64,000 bases of DNA from Azospirillum sp051124815. Lineage in GTDB: Bacteria; Pseudomonadota; Alphaproteobacteria; Azospirillales; Azospirillaceae. The stretch spans positions 1 through 64,000 of the forward strand of contig NZ_CP118486.1 of assembly GCF_051124815.1 (NCBI RefSeq), given 5' to 3'. The translations under genes and the position numbers were made by a program. Below, one piece after another: positions 1 to 7,926 of this stretch. The stretch's first letter is position 1. Each line of letters begins with the position of its first letter. The notes beneath the pieces are model-generated. The model was not told where the DNA came from. It made no database searches and saw only the letters and a list, made by a program, of their open reading frames with translations.

Positions 1-465
1 GTGGGCGCCGCCGTTGATGATGTTCATCATCGGCACCGGCAGCAGCGAGGCGAAGGCGCCGCCGACATAGCGGTAGAGCGGCAGGCCGGCATCCTCGGCC
101 GCCGCGCGGGCGACCGCCAGCGACACGCCCAGGATGGCGTTGGCGCCGAGACGGCTCTTGTTCTCGGTGCCATCGATCTCGATCATCGTCATGTCCAGCA
201 CGCGCTGGTCGGCGGCATCCATGCCGATCAGCGCCTTGGACAGTTCGCCGTTGACCGACTGCACGGCCTTCAGAACGCCCTTGCCGCCGAAGCGGCTCTT
301 GTCGCCGTCGCGCAGCTCGACCGCCTCATGGGCGCCGGTGGAGGCGCCCGACGGCACCGCGGCGCGGGCGAAGGCGCCGGTTTCAAGGGTCACGTCGACT
401 TCGACGGTCGGGTTGCCACGGCTGTCGAGAATTTCGCGGGCGCGGATTTCGGTGATGGCGCTCAT
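1..465 (-). CDS. eno: Enolase, N-terminal part (runs off the window start)
   Basis: Enolase interconverts 2-phosphoglycerate and phosphoenolpyruvate in glycolysis and gluconeogenesis, in the cytosol. The visible 155 residues begin MSAITEIRAREILDSRGNPT, the classic enolase N-terminus, continue through the SGASTG loop that closes over the active site, and reach the MNIINGGA segment exactly at the window edge. The ATG at 463-465 fits the family start. The catalytic barrel lies outside the window. The gene is followed upstream by a palindromic repeat and an unrelated channel gene. Identity is secure; only completeness is unknown. Confidence 0.95.
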   Translation of the reverse strand, partial: MSAITEIRAREILDSRGNPTVEVDVTLETGAFARAAVPSGASTGAHEAVELRDGDKSRFGGKGVLKAVQSVNGELSKALIGMDAADQRVLDMTMIEIDGTENKSRLGANAILGVSLAVARAAAEDAGLPLYRYVGGAFASLLPVPMMNIINGGAH

Positions 466-526
466 GGGAAGGGATGTCCCGTGTGTGGGGGTTGTTCGGG
501 CAGGCCGATGGCCGCGTGAGTTAGGA

Positions 527-610
527 CGTCATTCCCGCGAAGGCGGGAATCCAGGGCTTGCGGAGGGAAGCCGGGAGGTTGCCTGGATCCCCGCCTTCGC
601 GGGGATGACG
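527..610. repeat. Long palindromic intergenic repeat
   Basis: Two roughly 29-nt arms, 527-555 and 582-610, are near-perfect inverted copies around the core CCCGCGAAGGCGGGAATCC / GGATCCCCGCCTTCGCGGGG. They sit between the divergently oriented ends of the eno promoter side and the 3' end of the focA-like gene. This resembles the dispersed palindromic repeats common in GC-rich proteobacteria. It could also fold into an RNA stem and act as a terminator for the focA-like gene, which ends at 648. Confidence 0.75.
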
Positions 611-647
611 GCCTGGAAAGGGGCGCGCGGAGAAAGTTTGCGGTCGC

Positions 648-1529
648 TCAGCGCAGCTTGGGGCGCCGGTAGATGAACCAGTAGACGGCGCCCACCATCA
701 GCGCTCCGCCGATCCAGTTGCCGAGTGTGACGGCGGCGAGGTTGACCAGATAATGGCCGACCGGGATCGACGGCGCGGCGCGGCCGAGGTCATGCCAGAA
801 GCTGTCCGGTGCGCCCCATTCGATCAGCAGGCCGAGCGGGACGAAATACATGTTGGCGACGCAGTGCTCGAAGCCGGCGGCGACGAAGGCGGCGACCGGA
901 AAGGTGATCGCCAGGATCTTGTCGCCGACGCTGCGGGCCCCGAGCGCCAGCCAGACGGCGAGGCAGACCAGCACGTTGCAGAGGATGCCCAGGAAGAAGG
1001 CCTGATCGGTCGGATACGAACTCTTGGCCGCGGCGAAATACAGCGCGGTGGCACCGACGGCGCCATGGCCGAAGGTGTATTGCCCGGACAGGAAGACCAG
1101 CAGGGCCGTGCCGGCGGCGCCGACGAAGTTGCCGATCCACACCGTGGTCCACACCCGCAGCATCTCGCGGGCATGCAGCCGGCCGCTGGCCCAGGCCATC
1201 ACCATCAGCGCGTCCCCGGTGAACAGCTGCGCGCCGCCGACGATCACCAGGATCAGCCCCATGGAAAAGACCAGACCGCCCAGCAGCCGGGTCACCCCGT
1301 AGGGCAGCATACCTTCGGCGCCCGCCATGGTGACGGTGGCGAACAGGCCGCCCATGGCGATGAAGGCGCCGGCCAGCACAGCCAGGGCGAACAGGGTGAG
1401 GGTGTCGTAATGGGCCTTCTTGACGCCCAGATTCTCGGCGGCGAGCGCGATGGCGTCGGGCATCAGCGCGTCGAGTGATTGCGGGGTGGGCTGGCTCCAG
1501 CCGCCCACATCCTTGCTGTCCATGTTCAT
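648..1529 (-). CDS. Formate/nitrite transporter family channel (FocA/NirC type)
   Basis: This 293-residue membrane protein belongs to the pentameric formate/nitrite channel family, which moves formate, nitrite or related small anions across the inner membrane. Hydrophobic segments fill the protein from about residue 45. Family features seen are the GDALMV segment after the second helix, the FLGILCNVLVCLAVW helix and the GFEHCVANMYFVPLG segment, with the conserved central histidine in FEHCVANM. I chose the ATG at 1529 because GAGG lies about 10 nt upstream and an N-terminal extension would cross the control region. Two identical-spacing palindromes lie in the 205-nt gap upstream. Substrate cannot be decided from sequence. 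Confidence 0.85.
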   Translation of the reverse strand: MNMDSKDVGGWSQPTPQSLDALMPDAIALAAENLGVKKAHYDTLTLFALAVLAGAFIAMGGLFATVTMAGAEGMLPYGVTRLLGGLVFSMGLILVIVGGAQLFTGDALMVMAWASGRLHAREMLRVWTTVWIGNFVGAAGTALLVFLSGQYTFGHGAVGATALYFAAAKSSYPTDQAFFLGILCNVLVCLAVWLALGARSVGDKILAITFPVAAFVAAGFEHCVANMYFVPLGLLIEWGAPDSFWHDLGRAAPSIPVGHYLVNLAAVTLGNWIGGALMVGAVYWFIYRRPKLR

Positions 1530-1552
1530 CGGTCGATGTCCTCGCTGCCGCC

Positions 1553-1569
1553 ATGTAGCTTTACTACAT
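1553..1569. promoter_or_regulatory. Palindrome ATGTAG-N5-CTACAT upstream of the formate/nitrite channel gene
   Basis: A perfect inverted repeat ATGTAG-CTTTA-CTACAT lies 24 to 40 nt upstream of the channel gene start, where an operator would overlap the promoter or leader. A second copy with the same TGTAG-N5-CTACA architecture is found 166 bp further upstream. The regulator is unknown; it does not match an FNR box. Confidence 0.55.
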
Positions 1570-1719
1570 ACTCCTGACGGGACGGCGCTGGCAAGCGCAC
1601 CGCCTGGGCCATTCGGTCGCAGGGGTGGGGCACTTATCCAGGAAGATGGCACGAAGAAATGGCGGATTTTCAAGGAAATTGCGAGGAACGCCGCAGCGCT
1701 CTTGCACCGGCTGCGCTTC

Positions 1720-1734
1720 TGTAGTGTTGCTACA
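1720..1734. promoter_or_regulatory. Second TGTAG-N5-CTACA palindrome upstream of the channel gene
   Basis: A perfect TGTAG-TGTTG-CTACA inverted repeat directly abuts the stop codon of the diguanylate cyclase gene. It shares both arms and spacer length with the palindrome at 1553-1569 while the spacer bases differ, as expected for two sites of one dimeric DNA-binding protein. Confidence 0.5.
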
Positions 1735-3393
1735 TCATGCCGGACGGGCGTCGCAGACGACGAAGCGGCCCCGGCCGGCATGCTTGGCCCGGTAGAGCGC
1801 GTCGTCGGCGGCCTTCAGCAGGTCCTGCGCAGTGTCCGCGTCGCGCGGGAAAAGCGCGATGCCGATGCTGGCGCCCACCGACAGCGTCCGGCGGCCGAGC
1901 GTGATCTCCCCGGACAGAGCATGGATCAGCTTGCCGGCGATGCGCTCCACGTCGGCGACGGACCCGGCGCCCTCCAGCAGGACCGTGAACTCGTCGCCGC
2001 CGATCCGCGCCACGAGGTCGGAGGCGCGCAGGCAACCGGCCAGGCGCTCCGCCGTCACCCGCAGCACCTGATCGCCGGCATCATGGCCGAACCGGTCGTT
2101 TACCGGCTTGAAGCCGTCCAGATCGATGAACAGCAGGGCGAGCGGCTGGCCGATGCGCCGGGCATGGTCCAGCGCCCCGTCGGTGCGGGCGAAGAACAGC
2201 CGGCGGTTGGGCAGGCCGGTCAGCGGATCATGGTTGGCGAGATGGTCCTTCTCCGCCTCGCTGCGCCGAAGCATCTCCTCCATCCGGCGGCGGTCGGTGA
2301 TGTCGCGGGAGATGCCGACGACGCCCAGGATGGTGCCGTGGGGATCGCGGCAGGCGGTCTTGATGGTCTCCATCAGGCGCCGCCGGCCGTCGGGGTAGAC
2401 GAACCACTCCTCGCCGCGTGTCATTCCCTCCCGCATGGTGCGCAGATCGGCCTGACGGCGACGTCCGGCGGTTTCGGCATCGACCATGTCGACGTCGCGC
2501 AGCGGGCGATCCGGCTTCGGCGTCCAGCCGATATAGTCGAGGGCCGCATGGTTGTAGTTCAGATAGTTGCCGTCGCGGTCCTTGAAGAAGACGAAGTCCG
2601 GCATTGAATTGATCAGGCTCTGCAGGACGGCCCGTTCGTGGTGCAAGGCCTCCAGCGTGGCGCGGTGGTCGGTCACATTCTCCATCAGCCACACCTCCCC
2701 GCCCTGGGTGAGATAGGCGAAGAAGCGGATCCAGCGCTGGCTGCCGTCCTTGCAGGTGACCTGCAGGTCGGTCAGCACCGAGGCTTCGGCCAGCCGTGCC
2801 GTGTCATAACGCTGGCGGATTTCATGGTCGCGGCCGGGATAGGCAACCGCGAACCATGCGTCCATCGACGGGAGATCCTCCTGCCGGTAGCCGGTCAGCT
2901 CTTCCGCCGCGCGGTTGATGAAGATCCGCTCGCCTTCGACATAGGCGGCGGCCATCGGCAGATGCTCCACCATCCGCGACAGCCGCATGTCCGGTGACGG
3001 CGGCGCGGCGTTGGCGGGAAGCGGTCTGGCATGGACGAGCATCGCCAGGCGTCCGTCCGTCAAATGAAGCCCGCTGCAATCGCAGGACAGGACGGCCTGC
3101 GCGCCATCGGCCGCGACCGTCCAGCACTCGCCGATCCGTTCGCCGGCCGACAGGCGCCGGACATACTCGGGCAGTCGCTGCCGGATCGCATCGGGAAGGC
3201 CGCCGCCGCTCGCGGCAAGGTCCCTCGGGGACCGGGCATCCCAAAGCGCGCAGGCCGCCGCATTGGCCCACAGGGGCCGGCCCGTCTGCAGATCGACCAG
3301 CCAGACCGGATCGGCGATCAGGTCGAAGGCCGACAGATCATTCGTGGACCAAGATTGATCGGCCGTATGGCTGGTGCAGGCAGCGACGCCCAT
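1735..3393 (-). CDS. PAS-domain diguanylate cyclase (GGDEF)
   Basis: This 552-residue protein probably makes the second messenger cyclic di-GMP from two GTP. There are three PAS-like sensor regions, at about 20-110, 135-250 and 255-375, the last ending in the usual VVGISRDITDRRRMEE linker, then a GGDEF domain from about 385. The catalytic motif RIGGDEF is intact with GGDEF at 465-469. An inhibitory-site RxxD motif (RASD, 456-459) sits five residues before it, so product feedback is likely. No EAL domain and no membrane segment are seen, so it is probably cytosolic. No strong ribosome binding site precedes the ATG at 3393, so the start is uncertain. The sensed signal is unknown. Confidence 0.9.
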   Translation of the reverse strand: MGVAACTSHTADQSWSTNDLSAFDLIADPVWLVDLQTGRPLWANAAACALWDARSPRDLAASGGGLPDAIRQRLPEYVRRLSAGERIGECWTVAADGAQAVLSCDCSGLHLTDGRLAMLVHARPLPANAAPPSPDMRLSRMVEHLPMAAAYVEGERIFINRAAEELTGYRQEDLPSMDAWFAVAYPGRDHEIRQRYDTARLAEASVLTDLQVTCKDGSQRWIRFFAYLTQGGEVWLMENVTDHRATLEALHHERAVLQSLINSMPDFVFFKDRDGNYLNYNHAALDYIGWTPKPDRPLRDVDMVDAETAGRRRQADLRTMREGMTRGEEWFVYPDGRRRLMETIKTACRDPHGTILGVVGISRDITDRRRMEEMLRRSEAEKDHLANHDPLTGLPNRRLFFARTDGALDHARRIGQPLALLFIDLDGFKPVNDRFGHDAGDQVLRVTAERLAGCLRASDLVARIGGDEFTVLLEGAGSVADVERIAGKLIHALSGEITLGRRTLSVGASIGIALFPRDADTAQDLLKAADDALYRAKHAGRGRFVVCDARPA

Positions 3394-3582
3394 GTTGGCA
3401 AAAGCCCAAGGTTAAACCTCTGAGCATATTATCGGGCAGAAACGTTAAATTCACGCGAATGCAATATTGCAGGATGACCCTGATTGCATCAGGCGAAGAG
3501 AGCCGGGAGTCAAGCGCAGGTAATATTCGGTCGCGAAGACTGTCAGGAAATTTCCGCTCCGTTCAGTCAACCGGCCACCCGG

Positions 3583-4287
3583 TCAGGTCAGGTCCAGTTC
3601 CTGGATGTAGCGGGTCAGCGCGCAGCTGGCGTTCAGCATGTGGGCGCGCATGCAGCGGGCCGCCTCCTCCCCGTCGCCGCGGGCCATGGCGGCGAGGATC
3701 TCGCCATGTTCGGCGTGGGAGGTCGCCAGACGGTTGCCGTGGCGCAGCTGCGTGCGGCGGAAGGCGGCGAGGCGGGCGCGGACGCCGACCGCCTGTTCGG
3801 CCATGAACTGGTTGTGGGTGGCGTGATAGATCGCCTCGTGGAAGCGGCGGTTGAAGTCGTCATAGGCGCCGAGATCGCCGCCCGCGACCATCTCCGCCGC
3901 CGATTCATGCATGGTCTGCAGCCGGCTGCGTTCCACCGGCGTGATGCGGTAGGTGGCGAGGCGGACGCACATCGCCTCCATCTCCGCCGTCATTTCGAAC
4001 ATGTCCATGATGCGCTCGGCCGTCATGGTGGCGACGACCACGCCGCGGCGCGGCCGGACCTCCACCATGCCGGTGGTGGCGAGCTGGCGCAGGGCCTCGC
4101 GCACCGGGGTGCGGGAGGCGCCGAAGCGCTGGCCGATCTGCTGTTCGTCGAGCGGGGTGCCGGGCTTCAGCCGGCCGGTCGCGATCTCGTCGGCCAGGGC
4201 GACCCGGATCTGGTCCGACAGCAGGCCCTTCTCCTCGGACACGATGTCGGTCTCGGACGCGGGGAACTGGGGGTCGAACTGGTCCAA
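3583..4287 (-). CDS. GntR-family (FCD subfamily) regulator, probably of malonate genes
   Basis: This 234-residue protein has an N-terminal winged helix (about 20-90, with the recognition region FGASRTPVREALRQL) and a C-terminal FCD effector domain (about 95-225). The domain keeps the histidine pattern of metal- and carboxylate-binding members (RRFHEAIYHATHN and later TSHAEH). The start is TTG at 4287, preceded by GGAG about 10 nt upstream; no ATG start fits the family length. It lies 79 nt downstream of madM on the same strand, so it may be co-transcribed with madLM. MdcY of Acinetobacter, an FCD GntR repressor, controls malonate decarboxylase genes through an ATTGTATACAAT site; matching GTATAC sites lie in the divergent region here. 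The role is therefore inferred from family plus context. Confidence 0.85.
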   Translation of the reverse strand: MDQFDPQFPASETDIVSEEKGLLSDQIRVALADEIATGRLKPGTPLDEQQIGQRFGASRTPVREALRQLATTGMVEVRPRRGVVVATMTAERIMDMFEMTAEMEAMCVRLATYRITPVERSRLQTMHESAAEMVAGGDLGAYDDFNRRFHEAIYHATHNQFMAEQAVGVRARLAAFRRTQLRHGNRLATSHAEHGEILAAMARGDGEEAARCMRAHMLNASCALTRYIQELDLT

Positions 4288-4366
4288 GGCTGAATCTCCG
4301 GAGCGGCGTTGCCGGGAAAGAAGGATAGACAGGCTTCGCCGCCGGTGGAAGAGGATGGCGGCCGTC

Positions 4367-5143
4367 TCAGCCGCCCATCAGGGCGCGGGTGGCGATGAAC
4401 AGCACGGACGGACCCATCAGGCAGCCGAGACCGGTGTAGAAGGTCGCGGTCATCGCGCCATAGGGAACCAGCTTCGGATCGGTGGCGGCCAGCCCGCCGG
4501 CCACGCCGCTGGTGGTGCCCATCAGCCCGCCGAAGACCATGGCGCTGCGCGGGTTGTCCAGCCCGATATAAGGCGCCATGAAGGGCGTGGAGATCATCAC
4601 CAGCACCGACTTCACCAGCCCGGCGGCGATGCTGAGCGCCATAACGTCGGAACTCGCCCCCAGCGCCGCACCGGTCACCGGGCCGACGATGTAGGTGACG
4701 GCGCCGGCCCCGATGGTGGTCATGGAGACCGGGTCGGAATAACCGAAGGCCAGCGCCACCGCGGCGCCGACGACGAAGGACAGCAGCACGCCGGTGAACA
4801 GCGACACCACGCCGCTCAGCCCCGCCTTGCGGATCTCGCCGAAGCTGACGCCGAAGGCGGTGGAGACGATGGCGAAGTCGCGCAGCATCGCCCCGCCCAT
4901 GAAGCCGATGCCGGACAGCAGCTTGATGTCGGCCAGCCCCTTGTGCCCGCCGCTGGAGACGCCGCCGGCATAGGCGAGCGCCAGCCCGATCATGATGGCG
5001 ATGGCGGAGCCGTGCAGCCGCCCGTTGGTGAGGATGCGCGACAGCCAGTAGGACACCCAGATGGTGGCGCCGACGACGGCAAAGGCGGTCAGCAGGCCGT
5101 TCTTGACGAGGACATTGGTCAGGACGTCGAACATGGCGGTCAC
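4367..5143 (-). CDS. madM: Malonate carrier subunit MadM
   Basis: MadM is the large subunit of the two-component MadLM carrier, which takes up malonate with cations. The 258-residue protein is almost entirely hydrophobic, with about eight membrane segments, and carries glycine-rich stretches typical of MadM such as GLMGTTSGVAGGLAATDP and YIVGPVTGAALGASSDV. Its start at 5143 overlaps the madL stop by four bases (ATGA), which implies translational coupling; a second in-frame ATG at 5134 is also possible. Its neighbours are the malonate decarboxylase genes, read divergently beyond madL, so uptake and breakdown of malonate are encoded together. Confidence 0.93.
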   Translation of the reverse strand: MTAMFDVLTNVLVKNGLLTAFAVVGATIWVSYWLSRILTNGRLHGSAIAIMIGLALAYAGGVSSGGHKGLADIKLLSGIGFMGGAMLRDFAIVSTAFGVSFGEIRKAGLSGVVSLFTGVLLSFVVGAAVALAFGYSDPVSMTTIGAGAVTYIVGPVTGAALGASSDVMALSIAAGLVKSVLVMISTPFMAPYIGLDNPRSAMVFGGLMGTTSGVAGGLAATDPKLVPYGAMTATFYTGLGCLMGPSVLFIATRALMGG

Positions 5144-5574
5144 TCTCCGCTCTTCAGGGGCACCGCGCAGGCGGCATCGGCTTGGCTAAGGTCGCTGCGC
5201 CGGTCATCGCGGCTGTCGGCGGGCTGGCCGATGCGGGCGATCACCGGGACCAGCGCGAAGCTGAGCACCACCGCCAGGACGCCGGCCAGCAGGGCGGCCG
5301 GACCGCCCTTCACCGCTGCGACCACGTCCTGCTGCGCGGCCATGGCGACGACGATGGGGATGTACATCGCGCTCCAGAACAGGATGCCCTGCTCGGCCAG
5401 CGCGTTCATGCGCAGCGTCCGCTTCAGATGATCGGAAAACAGGATCAGCAGCAGCATGGCGATGCCGACGCCGCCGACATTCGCCTTCACCCCGATCAGG
5501 ATGCCCAGCAGATCGCCGACCACCAGCCCCGCAAGCATGCAGGCCGCCAGCAAGGCGACACCATAGACGACCAT
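5140..5574 (-). CDS. madL: Malonate carrier subunit MadL
   Basis: MadL is the small integral membrane partner of MadM. The 144-residue protein has about four hydrophobic segments (near 5-25, 38-48, 65-80 and 90-115), begins MVVYGVALLAACMLAGLVVG, and contains the family segment LIGVKANVGGVGIAMLLL. A hydrophilic tail of about 25 residues follows. A strong GGAGAGGAGAAGG leader precedes the ATG at 5574. It is the first gene of the minus-strand arm of the malonate cluster, and its promoter must lie in the divergent region 5575-5936. Confidence 0.92.
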   Translation of the reverse strand: MVVYGVALLAACMLAGLVVGDLLGILIGVKANVGGVGIAMLLLILFSDHLKRTLRMNALAEQGILFWSAMYIPIVVAMAAQQDVVAAVKGGPAALLAGVLAVVLSFALVPVIARIGQPADSRDDRRSDLSQADAACAVPLKSGE

Positions 5575-5936
5575 GGTCCTTCTCCTCTCCGATGCTCAAG
5601 CCCGCCAAGGGGGCGTGGTGACGTGTTGCCGAGAGCGCGGCAACCGGCGCCCGGCCGCGGCTTTCGCCTTCGGGCACGGATTGCTCGACTTAAAGATTGT
5701 TTGTGTTACCACGGTATACGGCAATCCGGCCTTATTCGCAACGCGTATTCCGTGCCCGCATAAATTTTCTTGGTGTATACAAAATTGGCCTTCACGGGCC
5801 TGTTTGGATACGGCAAGCTGGCATCGACATCGAATGCGAGAGGGAGGGACAGCATGTCCGCACAGGTCGACCGCCAGCCTGTCGGGCGCGGAGTGTGCGC
5901 GCCGACGGCCCACCGGCAGCGCAGGGGCTGACCGCC
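5575..5936. promoter_or_regulatory. Divergent control region of the malonate genes with two GTATAC sites
   Basis: This 362-bp gene-free stretch separates madL (minus) from mdcA (plus). It is more AT-rich than its surroundings from about 5690 to 5800. It holds two GTATAC cores: ACGGTATACGG around 5714-5719 and GGTGTATACAAA around 5775-5780. The second matches 9 or more bases of the MdcY operator ATTGTATACAAT known from Acinetobacter. The cores are 61 bp apart, close to six helical turns, so two repressor dimers could bind the same face. The rest (about 5800-5936) has no recognisable element apart from an AGGGG ribosome binding site before mdcA. Confidence 0.6.
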
Positions 5937-7580
5937 ATGCGCGATTGGAATCTGCAAGGGCGGAACCGCGATGAGCGGCTGGCCCGCGCCGCCGGGTTGG
6001 CTGATGGAAAGCGCGTCACCGCCGCGAACGCCCGCGCGCTGCTGGAAGCGGTGCTGGAACCGGGCGACCGCGTCTGCCTGGAGGGCAACAACCAGAAGCA
6101 GGCCGATTTCCTGGCCCGCAGCCTCGCCTCGGTCGATCCGGCGCGGGTGAACGGCCTGCACATGGTGCAGTCGGTGCTGGCCCTGCCGGAACATTTGGAC
6201 GTGTTCGAGCGCGGCATCGCCGCGAAGCTCGACTTCTCCTTCTCCGGCCCGCAGGGCGCCCGGCTGGCGCGCATGGTGGCGGACGGGCGGATCGCCATCG
6301 GCGCCATCCACACCTATCTGGAGCTGTTCGGCCGCTATTTCGTCGATCTGACGCCCAGGGTCAGCCTCGTTGCCGCCCAGGCGGCCGACGCCGCCGGCAA
6401 CCTCTACACCGGCCCCAACACCGAGGACACGCCGGTCATCGTCGAGGCGACCGCCTTCAAGCGCGGCATCGTCATCGCCCAGGTGAACGAGCTGGTCGAC
6501 AGCGTGCCGCGCGTCGACATCCCCGGCGGCTGGGTCGATTTCGTCATCCAGAGCCCGACGCCCCACTATATCGAGCCGCTGTTCACCCGCGACCCCGCCC
6601 AGATCTCGGAAATCCAGGTGCTGATGGCGATGATGGCCATCAAGGGCATCTATGCCGAATACGGCATCCAACGGCTGAACCACGGCATCGGATTCGACAC
6701 CGCCGCCATCGAACTGCTGCTGCCGACCTACGCCGAATCCCTGGGGCTGAAAGGGAAGATCTGCCGGCATTGGGCGCTGAACCCGCACCCGGCGCTGATC
6801 CCCGCCATCGAGGCCGGCTTCGTCGAGAGCGTCCATTCCTTCGGCTCGGAGCTGGGGATGGAGGCCTATATCCGCGCGCGGCCGGACGTGTTCTTCACCG
6901 GGGCGGACGGCAGCATGCGCTCCAACCGCGCCATGTGTCAGGCCGCCGGCCACTACGCCTGCGACCTGTTCATCGGTTCGACGTTGCAGATCGACCTTGC
7001 CGGCAACAGCTCCACCGCCACGCTGGGGCGCATCGCCGGCTTCGGCGGCGCGCCCAACATGGGGGCCGACGCCCGCGGACGCCGCCATGCCAGCCCGGCT
7101 TGGCTGAAGGCCGGGCGGGAGGCGCGGGAGGGCGGCGGCCAGATGCCGCGCGGCCAGAAGCTGGTCGTCCAGATGGTGGAGACCTTCCGCGAGCATATGC
7201 AGCCGGCCTTTGTCGACCGGCTCGACGCCTGGGAACTGGCGGAGAGCGCCGGCATGGATCTGCCGCCGGTGATGATCTACGGCGACGACGTGACCCACAT
7301 CCTGACCGAAGAGGGCATCGCCAACCTGCTGCTCTGCCGGACGGCGGAGGAACGGGAACAGGCGATCCGCGGCGTCGCCGGCTACACCCCGGTCGGGCGC
7401 GGGCGCGACCGCCGCATGGTGGAGAATCTGCGCGACCGCGGCGTCATCCGCCGGGCCGAGGATCTCGGCATCGACAAGCGGATGGCGACCCGCGACCTGC
7501 TGGCCGCGCGGTCGGTCAAGGACCTCGTGCGTGCATCGGGCGGCCTCTATGACCCGCCCAAGCGCTTCCGCAACTGGTGA
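5937..7580 (+). CDS. mdcA: Malonate decarboxylase alpha subunit (acetyl-S-ACP:malonate ACP transferase)
   Basis: MdcA transfers the thiol-bound acyl carrier from acetyl to malonate, giving malonyl-S-ACP and acetate. The 547-residue product starts MRDWNLQGRNRDERL at the ATG at 5937, has the family EGNNQKQADFLARSL segment near residue 45 and the long C-terminal half with GSTLQIDLAGNSSTATLGR. The length agrees with other MdcA proteins (about 550). The same frame is open for 80 codons upstream, but that part is the promoter region and lacks family similarity, so I rejected it. It heads the mdcACDEGBH operon; mdcC follows after 10 nt. Confidence 0.96.
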   Translation: MRDWNLQGRNRDERLARAAGLADGKRVTAANARALLEAVLEPGDRVCLEGNNQKQADFLARSLASVDPARVNGLHMVQSVLALPEHLDVFERGIAAKLDFSFSGPQGARLARMVADGRIAIGAIHTYLELFGRYFVDLTPRVSLVAAQAADAAGNLYTGPNTEDTPVIVEATAFKRGIVIAQVNELVDSVPRVDIPGGWVDFVIQSPTPHYIEPLFTRDPAQISEIQVLMAMMAIKGIYAEYGIQRLNHGIGFDTAAIELLLPTYAESLGLKGKICRHWALNPHPALIPAIEAGFVESVHSFGSELGMEAYIRARPDVFFTGADGSMRSNRAMCQAAGHYACDLFIGSTLQIDLAGNSSTATLGRIAGFGGAPNMGADARGRRHASPAWLKAGREAREGGGQMPRGQKLVVQMVETFREHMQPAFVDRLDAWELAESAGMDLPPVMIYGDDVTHILTEEGIANLLLCRTAEEREQAIRGVAGYTPVGRGRDRRMVENLRDRGVIRRAEDLGIDKRMATRDLLAARSVKDLVRASGGLYDPPKRFRNW

Positions 7581-7590
7581 GCCGAAACCC

Positions 7591-7926
7591 ATGGAAACCC
7601 TGACTTACGAATATCGCGGCGGCCGTCCGGTAAACTCCCCGCCGCCGTCCGTCCTGGTGGGCGTCGTCGGCTCCGGCAATCTGGAGGTGCTGGTCGAACC
7701 GGCGGCGCTCGGCGGGCTTTGCCGCGTCGAGGTGCAGACCGCCGCGGTCGGCTTCGGCGCGACGTGGCAGGCGGTGCTGGACGACGTCTTCGCCCGCCAT
7801 CCGCTGGCCGACGTCCGCATCTCCATCAACGATGTCGGCGCCACCCCGGCGGTGGTCGGGCTGCGGCTGGACCAGGCTCTCGACGCCTTCGCCGGAGGAT
7901 CGCAGCCCGGAGGATCGCAACCATGA
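7591..7926 (+). CDS. mdcC: Malonate decarboxylase acyl carrier protein (delta subunit)
   Basis: MdcC carries the 2'-(5''-triphosphoribosyl)-3'-dephospho-CoA-derived prosthetic group that holds the acetyl or malonyl thioester. The 111-residue protein shows the family GSGNLEVLVE segment; Ser28 in it is the expected attachment site. A second family segment, RISINDVGATPAVVGLRLDQAL, lies near 88-108 (20 residues at most quoted elsewhere). The C-terminus is a glycine/serine/proline tail created by a short direct repeat (GGATCGCA) just before the stop. The stop overlaps the mdcD start by ATGA. Confidence 0.93.
   Translation: METLTYEYRGGRPVNSPPPSVLVGVVGSGNLEVLVEPAALGGLCRVEVQTAAVGFGATWQAVLDDVFARHPLADVRISINDVGATPAVVGLRLDQALDAFAGGSQPGGSQP

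Noticed and set aside
1530..1734. FNR/Anr box before the FocA-type gene
   Set aside because: No TTGAT-N4-ATCAA-like sequence; the palindromes there have different arms.
5697..5936. 80-codon N-terminal extension of mdcA
   Set aside because: Covers the GTATAC operators and promoter and adds no family sequence; the ATG at 5937 fits other MdcA proteins.
5706..7592. Minus-strand open frame of over 600 codons opposite mdcA
   Set aside because: Low-complexity composition and no motif; mdcA on the plus strand is unmistakable.
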